A stretch of DNA of 64,000 bases from Symbiodinium natans. Lineage: Eukaryota; Sar; Dinophyceae; Suessiales; Symbiodiniaceae. The DNA is taken from the NCBI GenBank assembly GCA_905221605.1, contig CAJNDS010002699.1:219001-283000 (forward strand), in the 5' to 3' direction. The notes beneath the pieces are model-generated. The model was not told where the DNA came from. It did no database searches and saw only the letters and a list, made by a program, of their open reading frames with translations. Of this stretch, positions 27,601-40,027 are shown one piece after another (within the stretch, counting starts at the first letter, position 1; the number at the start of each line of letters is the position of its first letter). Position numbers and translations under genes: made by a program.

Positions 27601-30459
27601 GATTCATGACCAAATCATGAAGCTGAAAAGCGTTTCCTGTCACCTAGGATTCTTTTGGCTCTGCATGCATCTATGGTTCCTTTGGAGTGTGTGGCCTGTC
27701 TGAAATGGAGTCCGCTGGATGTGAGCAAGCTGCTGAAACATGTGGTTTTTCCACTGGCAAAACACCTCTCGCCAGAGATTGCGCTATGCTTCAAGCAGTC
27801 GGGCTCTAAGGTTTATGATTGTCCAGTTTTTGGCAACCTCCAGCACAGAGGATGGCGACCACTGGATCTTCGCGACCTGTTCATCTAGCCCTGTGAATGG
27901 TCGTTTGCAAACGGGCGGTGCAGTTGTAGACGCAAGCAGGAAGTCACCTCATGAGGTCGGCCCGTGTGATAAGGTAGCAGCCATCATTCTCATCACTGCC
28001 AATGTGCTGAAGCCGCTGATTGCAGCTTGTTGCGTCATGGCGGTCTACATCTTGGCGAACAATCTGGGTATGGCCCTTGTGTCTGACGAGGCCGAGTATG
28101 CTCTCTTACCAAGTGCATTAGCTGATGAAGATTGCTTTAACAGTGCCTGGTGCTGCTTCCTGGAAGACACTTTATGCGCTTCTTTACAGCACAATGCCCG
28201 CTGCTCCTTATGATTGCTAATGGCTCCCTGCTCAACCAGTCCTGGCTGTTGCCCTGTCTCAGCTCCACAACTGCTTGCGGCCGAAGCACGCCGATGAGCT
28301 AACGAATGAGGACGGCTTCTGCTGAATCCAACTTCCTTCCCTTCATCACCTTGATTCGCTTTTTCTTTGCCTTGCTCCGTGAGGGCTGTGTAACTGGGTA
28401 GTTGAAGAGAGACTTGCAAAGCGGTGTGTGGCCAGGACCTAGAGCAGCTGGACCGAAAGTTTCTTGGGCAGCTGCTGACATGCGAAGGCAGCGGCCACGT
28501 TTGTTTTAGTTTGTTTTTTATTTCTCTCTCTCTCTCTCTTTCTTTCTCTCTGTCGCTTTTTGGGGACAGGGGGCCAGTGTAAGTATGAGTGGACTAGCCA
28601 AACAGCACCTCGCACTGCAAGGTGATGCTGTAGCCGAAGAGACGGGCAAGAAAAAAAAGAAGAAAAAGAAGAAACGTCGTGGAGAGCTGGCGCCCTCTCT
28701 GAAAGTAAAACACTGCCACCGCTGCTCTGTAGAAGTTCTTGGACCTTGTGGAGCGCGGGAGTACTAGAATCAGTGATCTTGTAGCTTGTCTACCCTGATT
28801 CGACCACACACAGTCCGAGGAGAACAATGCCACAGAAGAAGAGGATGAAGGCAGGGCGGCTTCTCACTATAGAGGGCGCAGCTACACGAATCGTCTGCCC
28901 CTTGATTCCCAGTGCAGCACCTAGTTCTCGAACCCTGTGGTTGGCATAATTGTTGTCCAGCGCCTTACGGCCTTGCGTTTGTCCATGTGCACTGCGCAGG
29001 AAACCAACCGCCGGCTTCCAACGCCACAAAACAGGCAGGAAATCAACCCCCAGCTCCTTTCGAACTTTGGTGCTAAGACTTCTTGCATGCAGAACGCTGG
29101 CCAGGAGAGCGGTGAGAGCGAGGCTGAGACCACGATGTTGGACGAAATGATCATGGCTGACATCAAGGTGTGGGAACCCATCGCATGGAAGCTCACATGG
29201 AAGCTTTCAGATTACGAGCCGATTTGATCTCCGACTCTCCGAATTCGGAAAGCTCCGGAAGGCCGCCGAAGAGCAGGCCGAGAACCAACCTCGCCACGAG
29301 CGGCCCTTGAAGGTCCGAGATAGGGCGATTCCCCTGCGATCCTTCTTCCTTGGACTTGCCGTGGCATCCCTCAGGCCGGCAACACCCGAACGTCGAGCAA
29401 CGACCGGGCCGCTAGAACGTCGATTAGAACGTCGCGGAGAATGGTGTCCTGACTCGCATAAGGTGTGCAACAATACGTGTCAGCATGCCGCATGTGCTCT
29501 TCGCCCTTCCGAGTCTGTGGGTCGCGCTGATGAACAAGTAGCTGAACGTGGACCTGCAGCGGACTCCAAGGACTGACAGCGTGCTAGGGACTGTAGTGCT
29601 GCAGCTGTCGGCGCATGCCCACCACAACAAAGATAGACGGAGTCCAGACGTAGGAAGGCTTTGGATGCCAGCTTTGGATTTGTATTGTGCAGTGGCAGGA
29701 GAGCGCTGAGGCTCAAAATCGTGATGATCTGGAAGAGCCTGAGTCCTAGGGTCCTGGTGCCCCTGGTGTCTGCTTGAGTCCTAGAGTATTTGTGACAGTG
29801 CTGGGGAGCAGTCTATTTGCCACCCGCAACAGGTTTGAGTCCTGGACCCCTCTGCAGTCAGAGAAAAGATGCTTGGCAGATTGGATCTAGGGCAGAGATG
29901 GGAAGAGCAAGCCCATCCCACAGAGACGTGGAGTCCTCGGCAAAGCCGTCTGGCCGAGGCTTCGATGGAGAGCCGATCAAGGTCGCGCGAGTCGCCCCGC
30001 CTTCTGGAACAGTGCAGTGGTGGGACGCTGGCGCGCCGGCGCAGGAGGCTGAAGTGAGCAGCCCTGCTTCATGAAAGAGCATGAGGATTCCCATCAATGA
30101 CGCGCAGATGCTTGTAGCTTCTTGCATCCGATCAACCTTTTTTAGGTCATGCAGGTGTGCTCCAGGCCGTCATCCACTGGTTGTCCATACCGGTTTTATG
30201 ATGTTTTCTGTATATTGTATACCGCACCTGTGGGCACGTCGGCTGTTTGGACAAAAGTTGCAGCTGATTCCCTTTGGGAAGTCGCTGCGGTACCCACTGC
30301 ATATACTGGCTTTCCATCCCTAGAAGGCACCAAAAGGTGTAGGGGACATGGCCGGCTTTCAATTAGAACGACTCATGGTGAAGGAAGGATGTGCTCCAGT
30401 TGCTAAGCAACCGGTGCACAGGCTGTGCTGCCAAAACAAGGTAGACCTTCGAGCTGCAA
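24691..30459. other. intergenic or unresolved spliced DNA
   Basis: No recognisable gene. At about 26930-27890 several short open pieces are bounded by AG-G acceptors and GT/GC donors. Examples are a hydrophobic Ala-rich piece near 26950-27010, a piece near 27140-27175 and one at 27322-27420 starting EMPYYAAVLD. They could be exons of an unidentified gene but match no family I recognise. Simple repeats: TA at 24941-24954, CT at about 28522-28551, an A-rich AAG tract at about 28650-28675. Confidence 0.3.
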
Positions 30460-30567
30460 GTTGGGGTTTACGAAAATAGGGGGATCCTCACTTTTGATCC
30501 ACAAATAGAAGGATCCCCTCATTACGATAACCCCAATAAGGTACCCCTAATTTCGGAAACCCCCAAG
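30460..30567. mobile_element. small foldback (MITE-like) element
   Basis: Imperfect terminal inverted repeats of about 24 bp (GTTTACGAAAATAGGGG and GTTTCCGAAATTAGGGG after complementing) enclose a short spacer containing GGATCC inverted pairs. No coding capacity. Confidence 0.55.
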
Positions 30568-32663
30568 TAGACTCTGGAGATTGGATCGCCCTTATGGACA
30601 TTGACATGATGACACCTCTTATCCGCCACATATTCTCAGGACTCCAAGGGTGCGGAAGCACATGTGGCAGAGCAGGCAGGGCGCGTTGCTCCGTTGCAGG
30701 GAAAGTGTTGGGCTGTATTCATTGTATCTCATTGTGTTGGACTGATGATGTCAGGTGCACAAATACGCCTATAACGCAGAACGTTTCGGCCCTAGACCCC
30801 GTCGCTGAGTTGTGAGATGTGAGCACAAGCGCCGCCTCAACGCATGCTGTGCACGGCTATACGGAGTGAGAACTGTGCGGGAATAGCTTCCAGGCCGCTA
30901 TCGGCGTGGCCTCAAGTGGATAGACATGGTTGGCATCTGAGCTTCTGCTGTAGACACTGCGATGCTTGCGGTTGTGCGAATTCTGCATACTCTGGACTTT
31001 GGAGTATTCTGGGAGAGTCTGCGCACGACTTTGCGAGGACAAGAAGGACGATCGCAAGCTGCAGCTTGAGCAGGCAACGCTGAGGCCAGGACTCTCACTT
31101 GGAGAAGTATAGTATAGTGTAGTGCCTTTTGGCCTTTTGGGCCAGGCCAGCACCTGCTGAGTTGTCTTCCTCGTCCTGTCAGGATGAGGCTAGCAAAGGC
31201 AATGTCGCTTGCTCACATGCGATTCGGCGAGAATCCGGAGCCAGCGGGCGAAGCTGAGAAGGCAGCGTCGTGCAGGGCATGGCATGTCGAAGCATACCAC
31301 TGCGTGCCTTTGTGATCCTTTGTGCTGGGAGGCGGCGTTGAAAGAAGCACGCCAGCTGCTAGCAGAGGTTTTGAAAGTCAGCGAGGTGCCTTTCATCCAG
31401 ACAAATGTAGAGCTGGCCTCCCTCGTCTTGAGCCAAAATCAATTCCCCTCCCCGCCCTCCCCCTCCCCCTACTCGTTGCGACACGGCATACCTGTGTTGC
31501 CTTGCCGTGCCCGCTCCTTCTCGAGGTCCCCTCGAGGTGCTTGACGTGTGACATTCCTATGCAGTAGCACGTGAATCGTCCGCGCAGGCTCTCAACAACG
31601 ACTCCGTGAAGTATGAATGCATGAAAATGAATCTGCAGGCTCGGAAGCCGCTTGTTGTTGCGACATGGCATCGCACCCCATCCCCATGACACTTAACCGA
31701 ACCTCGGCATGGTTGCAATGATCTTGCGCCAGGGTGAGTGGGATCTTGGCAGGTATGCATCCAAGATGAAGATGTTGCCGAAGCTAGAAAAGTACTCTCG
31801 CAGTTGCAGGACGGGTATGGGCATGAGTTCTGTTCCTCTCCGACTCGTGAGCTTTTGGAATCTACTGTCGGCTAGAAGCTGGTTGAGGAGGAGAGGCCTG
31901 ACGATGAGGACCTCAAAAGCGACAACGCCAGGATGGGATCAGAAGTTAAGCCATCGCACGGGGGCAGATTCAGATCCGAACGCATGCAGGGCATGCGGGC
32001 AGAGAACGTCCTGTGCAAATGCATGATGACACTGCCCAAGTCCGCGCGTTGCTTGCCGCAGGCATTTATGGTTCAGGGTAGCTTCAGCTCTTCGTACCCA
32101 GCTGCACGATGGCAGAGATGCAGAAGGATTGATGTCTGTCAAACTTCATGAGATGTGGGTTGTATGCTCTTGCTCTGGCTATTTGGGACGTCCCTTCTTC
32201 AACAGACTAGATGGGGCTTGCTGTGTCTGAGTTTGGGGTAGACTCCTAACTGACAACCTGCATGGTGAGCAGCCAGCAGGTGTTAACTGGACAATCCATC
32301 TGCACGACAGACATGGGCGACTTGTCTCCGCTTTGTTCTTGCTGTGGGCGCAAGAGCCTTTCTGCCTGGGGGGGAAGCAACAAGAGACTCTGGCAGACAA
32401 GGTACCGATGGCTTCCAGAGCTCCGGAGACGAATTCGCGCCTCATTTGGGCAGGGAGGTCTCTCAGGACTCTACCGGATCACTCCTTCATGGCCAAGGCC
32501 GGATGAGGCTCTTCGAGGAGATCCTAAATGATTCCTGATGTAGCTGAGCTGCTCAACTTGTGCCCAGTGACATGAAGATCAATTCGGCAGTGCATCGTTT
32601 GAGGGTGAGACAATGGCAGCTGTAGCAGTTTATGTTAAGTTATGTTAGCATCTTGCAGGGGCG
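30568..32663. other. intergenic DNA
   Basis: Nothing supported. A helical open piece at about 31320-31400 could be an exon, but no family is recognised. Confidence 0.4.
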
Positions 32664-33010
32664 TGCAAGCCATGTGCCTGGTTCTGGAAGCCACAAGGGT
32701 GCCGCCACTTGGTGCAAAGTCCGATTTCCTGTCGATGCTCTTTGTCCACAGCAAGCTACAGGGGTTGTTCACACATGTTCATGCACTCGCCAGCCCATGC
32801 GTCTCTGATGAACTTGTAAGGCAATGGAAAAGATTGCCTTCACTGTCATCTTTGCCCCTGCCTCCTTGCTGCAGTAACATGAGGATGGGGCATCGTCGGT
32901 TCTCCCATGTTCTCCCGGTGCACGTTTGATGAATGTGGGCGTGGGCTACTTTTTGGCAGACCAGGCAGTGAGATCAAGGCCCGCAAGAAGAAGCTATTTG
33001 CAAGGCGAGT
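32664..33010 (+). pseudogene. decayed dinoflagellate-type CCCH zinc-finger exons
   Basis: CKPCAWFWKPQGC is encoded at 32664-32702, matching the first half of the CCCH module in the intact gene at 44.9-45.9 kb. At about 32872-32925 the second half is recognisable, but its finger Cys codons read Arg, Ser and Leu (HRRFSHVLP where the intact gene has a C-x2-CH-x-CP pattern). At about 32960-33010 the basic tail SEIKARKKK is present, but the acceptor region lacks the expected G. Loss of metal ligands and boundaries indicates a pseudogene. Confidence 0.6.
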
Positions 33011-33350
33011 ACGGCCGAGTACGGATTCGTGAATTGCATGTGCAGGGCATGTCGCGATGTACTTCGCTGCCGCTTGAGTGCTTTTCACCTTCCAGGGAGT
33101 GCGGATGTTGCTTGAGGTTTGAGTTTCTGGGGTGAAAGTAGACCTTTTGAACATACGCGTGCCCGTTTCTCTGACATCCCAAGCGATTACCTCATCTGGC
33201 CGGCTGCGGGCTTCAGTCGCTTCCTGCCTCTGCTGATGTTGGGGCATTTTCCTCATCCCCAAGGAGAATGAAATCCTGGGCTTTGTTTTGGGGACCCTAG
33301 CCGAACGGACCCGAAAGGTAGCAAAACATTCTGTGTGGCTATGGCACAAC

Positions 33351-33358
33351 CTGTTACT
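33351..33358 (+). repeat. possible left target duplication of the satellite island
   Basis: CTGTTACT abuts the left 30-bp inverted repeat. CTGTTGCT abuts the right one at 44177-44184. Seven of eight bases match. Confidence 0.45.
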
Positions 33359-33388
33359 TTGAATAATCCATATAATGCTTAACATATC
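33359..33388 (+). repeat. left terminal inverted repeat of the island
   Basis: Thirty bases exactly complementary to 44147-44176. Confidence 0.85.
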
Positions 33389-33416
33389 TTTTGGGTTTTC
33401 ATGGAAAATCATATAT

Positions 33417-33770
33417 GGGTTGGGGTCTGGGAAGGGTCATGTTTGGTCTTGAGGCGTCCGAAGTCGGGATTGGTCTTAAAAATATGGTCTCGGCTTGCGT
33501 TTACGAAGCAAACCTAGTAGAAAAGCACATCTGGGTTGGGGCCTGGGGAGGGTCATGTTTGGTCTTGAGGCGTCCGAAGTCGGGATTGGTCTTTAAAAAT
33601 ATGGTCTCGGCTTGCGTTTTGCGAAGCAAACCTAGTAGAAAAAACACATCTGGGTTGGGGCCTGGGGAGGGTCATGTTTGGTCTTGAGGCATCGTAAGTC
33701 GGGATTGGTCGTAAGAAACATGGCCTCGGCTGGCGCTGAGGAAGTCAGTGTCATATACAAGAAATAGTGG
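33417..33770. repeat. tandem repeat, three copies of about 116-119 bp
   Basis: Units start near 33417, 33533 and 33652, each beginning GGGTTGGGG and containing TCATGTTTGGTCTTGAGGC. The third copy diverges towards its end. Confidence 0.85.
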
Positions 33771-34108
33771 GTCGCGCTATTGTGCAACCAGGTGTAGCCT
33801 AGCTCCTTCTAGAGCGACAAAAACTTCTGGACACGTCCATGAAGCGTCGATCACGGGTAGAAGTTTTCATCGGAGTTGAAAAAAATCATGGAAGAACGCA
33901 GTGCCCCTGAAGCAAGATCCATGCGCCGTAGGATTGAAAACACCTCCTCAACTTTTCCGAAACATATACAGGCGGTGTCTCTTCGTGAAAGATCCTGGCG
34001 CGCGCGCCCATGCCTAGGTTGTAAGTTGTAAGTGGCAACCAAACACCACGAAAAAAAAAAAAAAAAACTCGACTAGTTTCTGACACGAAAACATGGGCCC
34101 CTTGCCCA

Positions 34109-34275
34109 CCCCCCCCCCCCCCCCCCAAACCCAACCCCCCCATCGCACTCCTTGCCTCAACGGCCACCGCCAGACCCCTCCCCTTTTTTTTGGGGCACCC
34201 CGCGCCGCCCGCCAACCCGCGGCCCGCCCCCCCCCCCGTGGGTGGCTTAAATAGGGTCTATTTGGAAGCTGGGAC
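34109..34275. repeat. C tracts and a truncated foldback-element end
   Basis: An 18-base C run (34109-34126) and further C runs precede one end of the foldback family also present at 41383 and 43144 (AAATAGGGTCTATTTGGAA at about 34249-34267). The other end is missing or diverged. Confidence 0.6.
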
Positions 34276-35439
34276 TCGGGTTTTCTTATAGCCATACACG
34301 TTTCCACGAGGGTACGCTGCTGTCACGTCAGTCGTACTATGGAGGCCTCAGGAACAAGAACCAGGTAGTTCCTCTTTTCTCTTCTCTTTTTCTCCTCAAT
34401 CCTAAAGTCGAAGGCTCTCGTGAGGAGAAGAGAAGGGAGAGAAGGAGGGAAAGATAAGAGGAACACGATTTTCATGGGAAGAGCCAAGAAAAGAATAGAA
34501 GAGAGATAAAACAAGGCGCAAAGAAGATGGTACTCTTCTTTATCTATCCTCTCTCCCTTATCTCTCCGTTCCCTCTGTCTTTTCGAAATGAGAAAAACAA
34601 AAAGAAAGATGAAAAGAAGAAGGGTTAGGAAAAGAGCCGAAGAGATAGGCCGAAAAGAGGGGTATGGTGAAGTACGGCAAAGGTCCACGCACAAGGAGTC
34701 ACCTTCTGCTTACCCTTCCACTGCTTGATTTTACAAGCTCCTTTCTTGTGTTTTATCAGTTAAAATTAAAAGGAAACAGAAGGAGAGAAGGGAAAGGGAA
34801 GTGAGAGAGGAGAGACAACAAGGAGGCCATTTTAATTTCCTGTGAGTTATCAAAAGGAATGCAATATTATGGGAAGAGCAATGGAAAAAAGAGTGGAAGA
34901 GAAATTAAGACAGGAGAGGGAGGTGCAAAAATAAGGCAAAGAGAAGATGGTGCCGTTTTCATCTCACCTCTCGTTCTTATCTTCCTCTTCTCTGGTTCTT
35001 TTCCCTGTGAAATAAAAAAACAAAAGGAAGGACAATGAACATATAAAGGAACCCGTTTTCGTTTTCCGTTTGGGCACAAGGAAAAAAAACAGAGGCGATA
35101 GGGCGAGAGGAGGGGTTTGCTGAAGCATGGGGAGGGTGTACGGGCAAGGGGCCAACTCCGCCCACTTCCCCCATCCATTGAAAGAGGAAAAGGAACAGGG
35201 CCTCCATTCCCCTCTTATTCTTCCTTTCTTGCGTTTTTGTCGTTTAGAAGGGAACAGGAGAAGAGGAGGGAGAGAGAAGGAGAGAGGAGACATAAAAAGG
35301 GTTGCATTTTTAATGGGAAGAGCAAAGAAAAGACCAGAAGAGAGATGATGGGAGAAGAGGGGGAGACAAAACAAGGCGCACAGAAAATGGGCAGATAAGA
35401 AGAGAGGAAAGGGAATGACCAAGTACAATGAGGAGTTCT

Positions 35440-36014
35440 TCAATTTCCCTCCCTATCTCTTATGTTACTTTTCCTTCTTGTGGGGTGTCCCTTTTTCTCT
35501 TGAAGATGCAGAAAACGATTGAAAAGGACACCCGTTCCATCGCCCATATGTAGGGAAAGAGAGAGAATCATGAGCATCAGCTGGGCTTGCTGCCAATCCA
35601 ACATGGGCGTCCCTTTTAATCGCATTCTGTGTCCTTTTTTCTCGCTTGAAGATGCAGAAAACGATCCAAAAGCACATCTGTTGGAGGAAGAGAGAAGGAG
35701 AGAGGAGAGATACCAAGGATTGCATATTTAATGGGAAGAGCAAGGAAGAGAATAGAAGACAGATGAATAGAGAAGATGGCGCTCTTCTTTATCTATTCTC
35801 TCTCCCTTGTTTCTCCCTTCCCTCTTTCTTTTCGAAATGAGAAAAACAAAAAGGAAGAACTATGAGAAGGAGAAGAGTAAGGAAAGGAACAGAAGAGATA
35901 GGCCGAGAGGATGAATATGATGGAGTATTATGGAAAGGCTCACGCGCAAGGAGTCACCCTCTGCTTACCTTTTCACTGCTTTATCATATGAGTTCCTTTC
36001 TTGTGTTTTATCAG
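35440..36014 (+). repeat. 575-bp direct duplication, copy 1
   Basis: Nearly identical to 36323-36897 at a constant offset of 883 bp, with only scattered substitutions. Confidence 0.9.
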
Positions 36015-36322
36015 TTAAAAGGAAGCGGAAGAAGAGAAGGGAAAGGGAAGTGAGAGAGGAAAGATAACAAGGATGCTATGTTTCCCGAAGCGTGCTGCAA
36101 GGAATAGAAGAGACAGGAAGCAAGGAGACGGAATCACAAAATAAGGCGCAAAGCTGTACATATCATCTCTCCCTTGTCTCTCCCTATTCCCTTTCGAACT
36201 AGAAAAAACCATTCTTGCTTTTCACAGATAGGTTCCCTCTCTCCTCTTCAGGAAATCCCCTTTCCCTTATGTTGCTTTTTGAAGCGAATAAGAAAAATAG
36301 CAGATAAGAAGAGAGGAAAGGG

Positions 36323-36897
36323 TCAATTTCCCTCCCTATCTCTTATGTTGCTTTTCCTTCTTGTGGGGTGTCCCTGTTTCTCTTGAAGATGCAGAAAACG
36401 ATTGAAAAGGACACCCGTTCCATCGCCCATGTGTAGGGAAAGAGAGAGAATCATGAGCATCAGCTGGGCTTGCTGCCAATCCAACATGGGCGTCCCTTTT
36501 AATCGCAGTCTGTGTCCTTTTTTCTCGCTTGAAGATGCAGAAAACGATCCAAAAGCACATCTGTTGGAGGAAGAGAGAAGGAGAGAGGAGAGATACCAAG
36601 GATTGCATATTTAATGGGAAGAGCAAGGAAGAGAATAGAAGACAGATGAATAGAGAAGATGGCGCTCTTCTTTATCTATTCTCTCTCCCTTGTTTCTCCC
36701 TTCCCTCTTTCTTTTCGAAATGAGAAAAACAAAAAGGAAGAACTATGAGAAGGAGAAGAGTAAGGAAAGGAACAGAAGAGATAGGCCGAGAGGATGAATA
36801 TGATGGAGTATTATGGAAAGGCTCACGCGCAAGGAGTCACCCTCTGCTTACCTTTCCACTGCTTTATCATATGAGTTCCTTTCTTGTGTTTTATCAG
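36323..36897 (+). repeat. 575-bp direct duplication, copy 2
   Basis: Second copy of 35440-36014. The satellite array begins just after it. Confidence 0.9.
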
Positions 36898-36909
36898 CAG
36901 AAGAGAAGG

Positions 36910-38766
36910 GAAAAGCAAAAATTGAGCCCAACATTTTAGGACCAGGGCTTGCGATCTGACTCTTTGGAGCAAAAATCGATTCCAAAATCTTAGGGACCAG
37001 GGCTTGCGATGTTACTCTTTGGAGCAAGAAATGAGCCAAAAATCTTAAAGACCGGGGCTTGCGATTTGACTCTTTGGAGCAAATACTGGGCCCAAAATCT
37101 TAGGGACCAGGGCTTGCAATTTGACTCCGTGGAGCACAAATCGACCCCGAAATCTTAGGGACCAGGGCTTGCGATTTGACTCTGTGGAGCACAAATCGAC
37201 CCCGACAACTTAGGGACCAGGGCTTGCGATTTGACTCTTTGGAGCAAAAATCGACCCAAAAATCTAAGGGACCAGGGCTTGCGATTTTACTCTTTGGCGC
37301 AAAAACTGGGCCCCAAATCTTAGGGACCAGGGCTTGCGATGTCACTCTTTGGAGCAAAATTGAACCCAAAGTCTTAGGGACCAGGGCTTGCGATTTGACT
37401 CTTTGGAGCAAAAACCAAAATCTTAGGGGGTTTGCGATTTGACTCTTTGGAGCAAAAACTGGGCCCCAAATCTTAGGGACCAGGGCTTGCGGTTTGACTC
37501 TTTGGAGCAAAAATTGAACCCAAAATCTTAGGGACCAGGGCTTGCGATTTGACTCTTTGAACCAAAAACTGGGCCCAAAATCTTAGGGACAAGGGCTTGC
37601 GATGTCACTCTTTGGAGCAAAAAATGAACCCAAAATCTTAGGGACCAGGGCTTGCGATTTGACTCTTTGGAGCAAAAACTGGGCCCCAAATCTTAGGGAC
37701 CAGGGCTTGCGATGTCACTCTTTGAACCCAAAATCTTAGGGACCAGGGCTTGCGATGTCACTCTTTGGAGCAACAATGAATGCAAAATCTTAGGGACCAG
37801 GGCCTGCGATTTGACTCTTTGGAGCAAAAATTGAACCCAAAATCTTAGGGACCAGGGCTTGCGATTTGACTCTTTGGAGCAAAAATCGACCCAAAAATCT
37901 AAGGGACCAGGGCTTGCGATTTTACTCTTTGGCGCAAAAACTGGGCCCCAAATCTTAGGGACCAGGGCTTGCGATGTCACTCTTTGGAGCAAAAATTGAA
38001 CCCAAAATCTTAGGGACCAGGACTTGCGATGTCACTCTTTGGAGCAAAAACTGGGCCCCCAATCTTAGGGACCAGAGCTTGCGATGTCACTCTTTGGAGC
38101 AAAAAATGAACCCAAAATCTTAGGGACCAGGGCTTGCGATTTGACTCTTCGGAGCAAAAACTGGGCCCCAAATCTTAGGGACCAGGGCTTGCGATGTTAC
38201 TCTTTGGAGCAAAGATTGAACCCAAAATCTTAGGGACCAGGGCTTGCGATTTGACCCTTTGGAGCAAAAACTGGGCCCCAAATCTTAGGGACCAGGGCTT
38301 GCGATGTCACTCTTTGGAGCAAAAATTACCCCCAAAATCTTAGGGACCAGGACTTGCGATGTCACTCTTTGGAGCAAAATTGAACCCAAAGTCTTAGGGA
38401 CCAGGGCTTGCGATTTGACTCTTTGGAGCAAAAATTGAACCCAAAATCTTAGGGACCAGGGCTTGCGATTTGACTCTTCGGAGCAAAAACTGGGCCCCAA
38501 ATCTTAGGGACCAGGGCTTGCGATGTTACTCTTTGGAGCAAAGATTGAACCCAAAATCTTAGGGACCAGGGCTTGCGATTTGACTCTTTGGAGCAAAAAC
38601 TGGGCCCAAAATCTTAGGGACCAGGGCTTGCGATGTTACTCTTTGGGGCAAGAAATGAGCCCAAAATCTTAGGGACCAGGGCTTGCGATGTTACTCTTTG
38701 GGGCAAGAAATGAGCTCAAAATCTTAGGGACCAGGGCTTGCGATGTCACTTTTTGGAGCAAAAACT
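36910..38766. repeat. satellite array, unit about 55-60 bp
   Basis: About 32 tandem copies with the core AGGGACCAGGGCTTGCGAT and a variable part around ACTCTTTGGAGCAAAAA. There are no unique spacers between repeats. Frames across it stay open only because the unit lacks stops. Confidence 0.9.
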
Positions 38767-38767
38767 G

Positions 38768-39135
38768 TGCCCTAGTATTGGGGGGAGGAGGGCTCGTGAT
38801 TTAGTATTGGGAGGAGGCCCGGGCTCGTAAATTAGTATTGGGGGGAGGCCCGGCTCGTGATTTAGTATTGCGGGAGGCCCGGGCTCGTGATTTAGTATTG
38901 GGGGGAGGCCCGGGCTCGTGATTTAGTATTGGGGGGAGGCCCGGCCTCGTAATTTGGAGGCCCGGGCTCGTGATTTAGCCCGGGCTCGTGATTTAGTATT
39001 GGGGGGAGGCCCGGGCTCGTGATTTAGTATTGCGGGAAGGCCCGGGCTCGTAATTTAGTATTGGGGGGAGGCCCGGGCTCGTGATTTAGTATTGGGGGGA
39101 GGCCCGGGCTCGTGGTTTAGTATTGGGGGGAGGAG
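38768..39135 (+). repeat. satellite, unit about 30 bp, left arm of a large inverted repeat
   Basis: About a dozen copies of a unit containing GGGCTCGTGATTTAGTATTG and a G run. The order of unit variants is mirrored in 42135-42550. Confidence 0.85.
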
Positions 39136-39149
39136 GATGCCCCAGCCCC

Positions 39150-40015
39150 CACCCCCCATTTGGAAATAAATGAATTAATTGAAATAATTGAATTAATTCA
39201 ATTAATTCAATTAATTGATTTATTTCCAAAGGGGAGGTGGAATTAATTTAATTAATTGAATTAATTCAATTATTTCAATTAATTCAAGTAATTCATTTAT
39301 TTCCAAATGGGGGGGATTCCCCAGCCCCCACCCCCCCCCTTTGGAAATAAATGAATTAATTGAATTAATTGAATTAATTGAATTAATTCAATTAATTCAA
39401 TTAATTCAATTAATTCAATTAATTCAATTAATTCAATTAATTCAATTAATTCAATTAATTCATTTATTTCCAAAGGGGAGGTGGAATTAATTGAATTAAT
39501 TGAATTAGTTGAATTAATTGAATTTCAATTAATTCAATTAATTCATTTATTTCCAAAGGGGAGGTGGAATTAATTGAATTAGTTGAATTAATTCAATGAT
39601 TTCAATTATTTCAATTAATTCAATTAATTCAATTAATTCAATTAATTCAATTAATTCATTTATTTCCAAAGGGGGGGGAGGGGTGGGGGCTGGGGAATCC
39701 CCCCATTTGGAAATAATTGAAATAATTGAAATAATTGAAATAATTGAATTAATTGAATTGATTGAATTAATTGAATTAATTGAATTAATTGAATCAATTC
39801 AATTAATTCAATTAATTCAATTAATTCAATTAATTCCACCCCCCCCTTTGGAAATAAATGAATTAATTGAATTAATTGAATTAATTGAATTAATTGAATT
39901 AATTCAATTAATTCAATTAATTCAATTAATTCAATTAATTCATTTATTTCCAAAGGGGTGGGGTGGGGGCTGGGGAATCCCCCCCATTTGGAAATGAATG
40001 AACTAATTGAACGAA
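39150..40015. repeat. nested palindromes of a 9-bp AT repeat
   Basis: Runs of GAATTAATT turn into their complement within blocks bounded by TTTGGAAATAAATG and CATTTATTTCCAAA and separated by C or G runs. Each block can fold on itself. Translations are Leu-Ile-Glu or Ile-Asn-Ser repeats and meaningless. Confidence 0.9.
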
Positions 40016-40027
40016 ATTATTTAAACT

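Larger units (their letters stand above)
34340..36905. repeat. purine-rich array with a period of about 880 bp
   Basis: Long AG-rich stretches and CT-rich blocks recur as diverged units. The two best-preserved copies are listed separately; a more diverged one is visible at about 34530-34765. The open frames here repeat between copies and are composition artefacts. Confidence 0.8.

Noticed and set aside
28585-28767. Frame with Lys run and HCHRC as another CCCH gene
   Set aside because: The Cys/His spacing is wrong and the Lys run comes from an AAG simple repeat.
29262-29276. CCGGAAGG with GC flanks as a hairpin copy
   Set aside because: Only two stem pairs; spacing to the flanks differs.
33308-33318. 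ACCCGAAAGGT outside the retrotransposon as a further hairpin copy
   Set aside because: The outer stem pair fails and the 5' and 3' flanks do not match the 21-nt pattern.
32846-33412. 188-codon minus-strand open frame across the island's left end
   Set aside because: It begins in the terminal inverted repeat and is antisense to the decayed CCCH exons.
36910-38766. CRISPR-like regular repeat array
   Set aside because: The repeats are directly tandem with variable but related spacers, no unique spacers, and the genome is eukaryotic.
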